Under the pieces are notes generated by a model, which ran no database searches, had not been told where the DNA came from, and saw nothing but the letters and a program-made list of their open reading frames with translations. The translations under genes and the position numbers were made by a program. Below, in pieces: positions 4,774 to 5,757 of a stretch of 5,757 nt of DNA. Location of the stretch: positions 1-5,757 of the forward strand of contig JAUSEJ010000606.1 of the NCBI GenBank assembly GCA_030650265.1. Direction: 5' to 3'. Position 1 is the first letter of the stretch, and each line of letters begins with the position of its first letter. Origin of the DNA: Dehalococcoidia bacterium. Its GTDB lineage: Bacteria; Chloroflexota; Dehalococcoidia; JACPQF01.

Positions 4774-4923
4774 ATGGGGACATGGCAACTCAACGGTGAA
4801 CTTCTCGGGACTGCCCTGTCAGGCCTTGCTTGGCTGGCAATTATCCTCCTCCTCTACTGGACCGAGACTTTGTTCAAGCAGGACCGAAATTCCAGTCAGA
4901 AGAAGCCTGAAGATGAGGCATAG
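4774..4923 (+). CDS. small single-pass membrane protein (49 aa), first gene of the sigma-54 micro-operon
   Basis: The frame from ATG at 4774 encodes 49 residues. A short N-terminus (MGTWQLNGE) is followed by one hydrophobic stretch, roughly residues 10-29 (LLGTALSGLAWLAIILLLYW). The tail is charged and hydrophilic (KQDRNSSQKKPEDEA). The positive charges just after the membrane segment favour a cytoplasmic C-terminus. Three tryptophans flank or sit in the segment. I do not recognise a family. AAGGAG lies 11 bases upstream, inside a palindrome. It is the first gene after the -24/-12 promoter and is followed after 16 bases by the second small gene. It could anchor the coiled-coil product of the third gene at the membrane; that is speculation from layout. 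The call rests on the membrane segment, the ribosome site and the tight packing of the three frames. Confidence 0.65.
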   Translation: MGTWQLNGELLGTALSGLAWLAIILLLYWTETLFKQDRNSSQKKPEDEA

Positions 4924-4939
4924 CGAACGGGGGAGTTCA

Positions 4940-5110
4940 ATGATGTTGCCAGGTACAGTCGTCCTTGGGGATCACAATGGGGAGCAAGACCATACAAACA
5001 TGAGCTTCAATCGATTCCTGGCTCTAGTAGATGAGGATGCCCTTCTCCGCGTTGCCCTCGGGATAATTGAAACCATTGCGAAGACAGAGGGAAGAGTGCT
5101 CTGGCACTGA
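4940..5110 (+). CDS. small hypothetical protein (56 aa), second gene of the micro-operon
   Basis: The product is MMLPGTVVLGDHNGEQDH followed by a helical C-terminal half. Residues 23-50 (FNRFLALVDEDALLRVALGI then IETIAKTE) form a likely amphipathic helix, and it ends in RVLWH. No cysteine, signal peptide or clear membrane segment is visible. The family is not recognised. GGGGGAG at 4929-4935 is 4 bases from the ATG at 4940 and 7 from the in-frame ATG at 4943, so the true start may be the second methionine. The frame is open back to a GTG at 4796, but that extension overlaps the membrane protein gene in another frame and has no ribosome site, so it is rejected. It starts 16 bases after the first gene and ends 9 bases before the third. 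Confidence 0.6.
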   Translation: MMLPGTVVLGDHNGEQDHTNMSFNRFLALVDEDALLRVALGIIETIAKTEGRVLWH

Positions 5111-5119
5111 GGGATCAGA

Positions 5120-5290
5120 ATGGACGTTATGGTGGATTTACAAATCGTCCTGGACAACGTTGCGGAATCGGCTAACGGAATCATGGAGAGCATGGCGGTG
5201 TTGAAGGAGTGGCTGTCTGAACTGCGAGATTCGATACAGAAGGTGGAACAAGTGGTGGTCAGACTGACTAGTGATTCAGACTGGGAATGA
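5120..5290 (+). CDS. small coiled-coil protein (56 aa), third gene of the micro-operon
   Basis: The product begins [20 protein letters not shown]. Hydrophobic residues at 7, 11, 14, 18, 21, 25, 28, 32, 35, 39, 42, 46 and 49 (Leu, Leu, Val, Ala, Ile, Met, Leu, Leu, Leu, Ile, Val, Val, Leu) keep an unbroken 4-3 spacing for six heptads. Nearly the whole protein is therefore one coiled-coil helix. The tail SDSDWE is acidic. It has no membrane segment and no cysteine. It probably forms oligomers or binds another helical protein, perhaps the second gene's product. The start is supported by GAGGG (5109-5113), 6 bases before the ATG and overlapping the preceding stop codon, which suggests translational coupling. 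I do not recognise a family. A loose parallel is the phage-shock layout (sigma-54 activator, small membrane protein, coiled-coil protein), but no sequence likeness was noted. Confidence 0.65.
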   Translation: MDVMVDLQIVLDNVAESANGIMESMAVLKEWLSELRDSIQKVEQVVVRLTSDSDWE

Positions 5291-5345
5291 GCCGTGTCCA
5301 TCCGGGACAACTGTTCAATGCGATGAATCGAGAAGGAGCCACGCG

Positions 5346-5757
5346 ATGAAGTTTCCGATTTACATGGATAATCACTCCACGACTCCGATGGACCCCCGGG
5401 TCCTCGACGCGATGCTGCCCTACTTCGTCGAAAAGTTCGGCAACGCCGCCAGCCGCAACCACCAGTTCGGGTGGGAGGCGGAAGAGGCGGTGGAGCACGC
5501 GCGCAAGCAGATCGCCAGGCTCATCCACTGCGATGCCAAGGAGGTCGTCTTCACCAGCGGCGCCACGGAATCCGACAATCTCGCGCTCAAAGGCGCCGTG
5601 GAGATGTACAAGGAAAAGGGCGATCACATCATCACCTGCACGACCGAACACCGGGCGATCCTGGACACCTGCAAGTCGCTGGAAAAGCGCGGCATCAAGG
5701 TCACCTACCTGCCGGTGGAGAAGGACGGCCGGGTCAATCCCGACGAGGTCCGCAAAG
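5346..5757 (+). CDS. iscS: cysteine desulfurase, IscS type (3' end outside window)
   Basis: IscS is a PLP enzyme that takes sulfur from L-cysteine and passes it as persulfide to the Fe-S scaffold IscU and other acceptors. The visible 137 residues match the family from the first codon. [20 protein letters not shown] corresponds to E. coli IscS 'MKLPIYLDYSATTPVDPRV'. Next come [20 protein letters not shown], then [20 protein letters not shown], which contains the PLP phosphate-binding GATESDN motif, then [16 protein letters not shown], whose TEH histidine stacks on PLP. The PLP lysine and catalytic cysteine lie beyond the window. The start has GAAGGAG (5330-5336), 7 bases before the ATG. It follows the third small gene by 55 bases without a recognisable promoter between, so read-through from the sigma-54 promoter is possible. 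The GC-rich codon use contrasts with the preceding small genes. Confidence 0.95.
   Translation, partial: MKFPIYMDNHSTTPMDPRVLDAMLPYFVEKFGNAASRNHQFGWEAEEAVEHARKQIARLIHCDAKEVVFTSGATESDNLALKGAVEMYKEKGDHIITCTTEHRAILDTCKSLEKRGIKVTYLPVEKDGRVNPDEVRK

Noticed and set aside
4796..4939. upstream extension of the second small gene
   Set aside because: It overlaps the membrane protein frame, begins at a GTG without ribosome site, and gives a Ser/Arg-rich shadow-like sequence. The start at 4940 or 4943 has GGGGGAG.
4972..5310. 112-codon minus-strand open frame opposite the small genes
   Set aside because: It would displace two plus-strand genes that have ribosome sites, tight spacing and a perfect heptad pattern. 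Its own translation is Ser/Thr-rich without motifs.
5268..5651. 127-codon minus-strand open frame
   Set aside because: It is antisense to iscS, which is certain.
1..5757. CRISPR array, tRNA or rRNA
   Set aside because: No regularly spaced repeats, no tRNA cloverleaf with GTTCRA-type arm, and no rRNA-like sequence were seen on either strand.

Overview
The window looks like a bacterial chromosome segment. It has GC-rich housekeeping genes at both ends and a lower-GC, rearranged, regulator-containing middle. The protein styles (periplasmic mono-haem cytochrome c, IscS with a NHSTTP N-terminus, a PAS-type sigma-54 activator, a small four-cysteine protein) suggest a Gram-negative, respiratory, environmental lineage such as Nitrospirota or a deltaproteobacterial-type group. 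That placement is inference, since no marker gene for taxonomy is present.

Left part (1-2183): the C-terminal end of a SlyD-like FKBP peptidyl-prolyl isomerase converges on a small minus-strand gene, and their stop codons share the four bases at 304-307. A degraded REP-type repeat follows, then lgt (prolipoprotein diacylglyceryl transferase). A secreted mono-haem cytochrome c gene starts 11 bases after lgt and is probably co-transcribed. A perfect 13-bp hairpin of a dispersed-repeat type ends that unit, followed by a 59-codon gene for a small Cys-containing protein.

Middle part (2184-3141): a patchwork. A small AT-richer gene with CxxC and HxxC motifs is bracketed by two imperfect direct repeats. 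Next is the N-terminal part of a B12-binding (radical SAM type) protein, cut off exactly where a 237-bp element with 27-bp terminal inverted repeats begins. The element looks like an internally deleted IS3-family sequence. The rest of the B12/radical SAM gene is not on its far side, so the locus has been rearranged.

Right part (3142-5757): a complete PAS-AAA+-Fis sigma-54 activator, with all catalytic motifs intact, is followed by an AT-rich intergenic region. That region holds a near-consensus -24/-12 promoter and an IHF-like site just upstream. Downstream are three tightly packed tiny genes of 49, 56 and 56 codons: a single-pass membrane protein, an unrecognised helical protein, and a protein that is almost entirely one uninterrupted heptad coiled coil. 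Then comes the start of iscS (cysteine desulfurase), which runs out of the window. The most interesting hypothesis is that the activator switches on this micro-operon, and possibly iscS, in response to a signal sensed by its cysteine-bearing PAS domain. None of the three small proteins is recognised.
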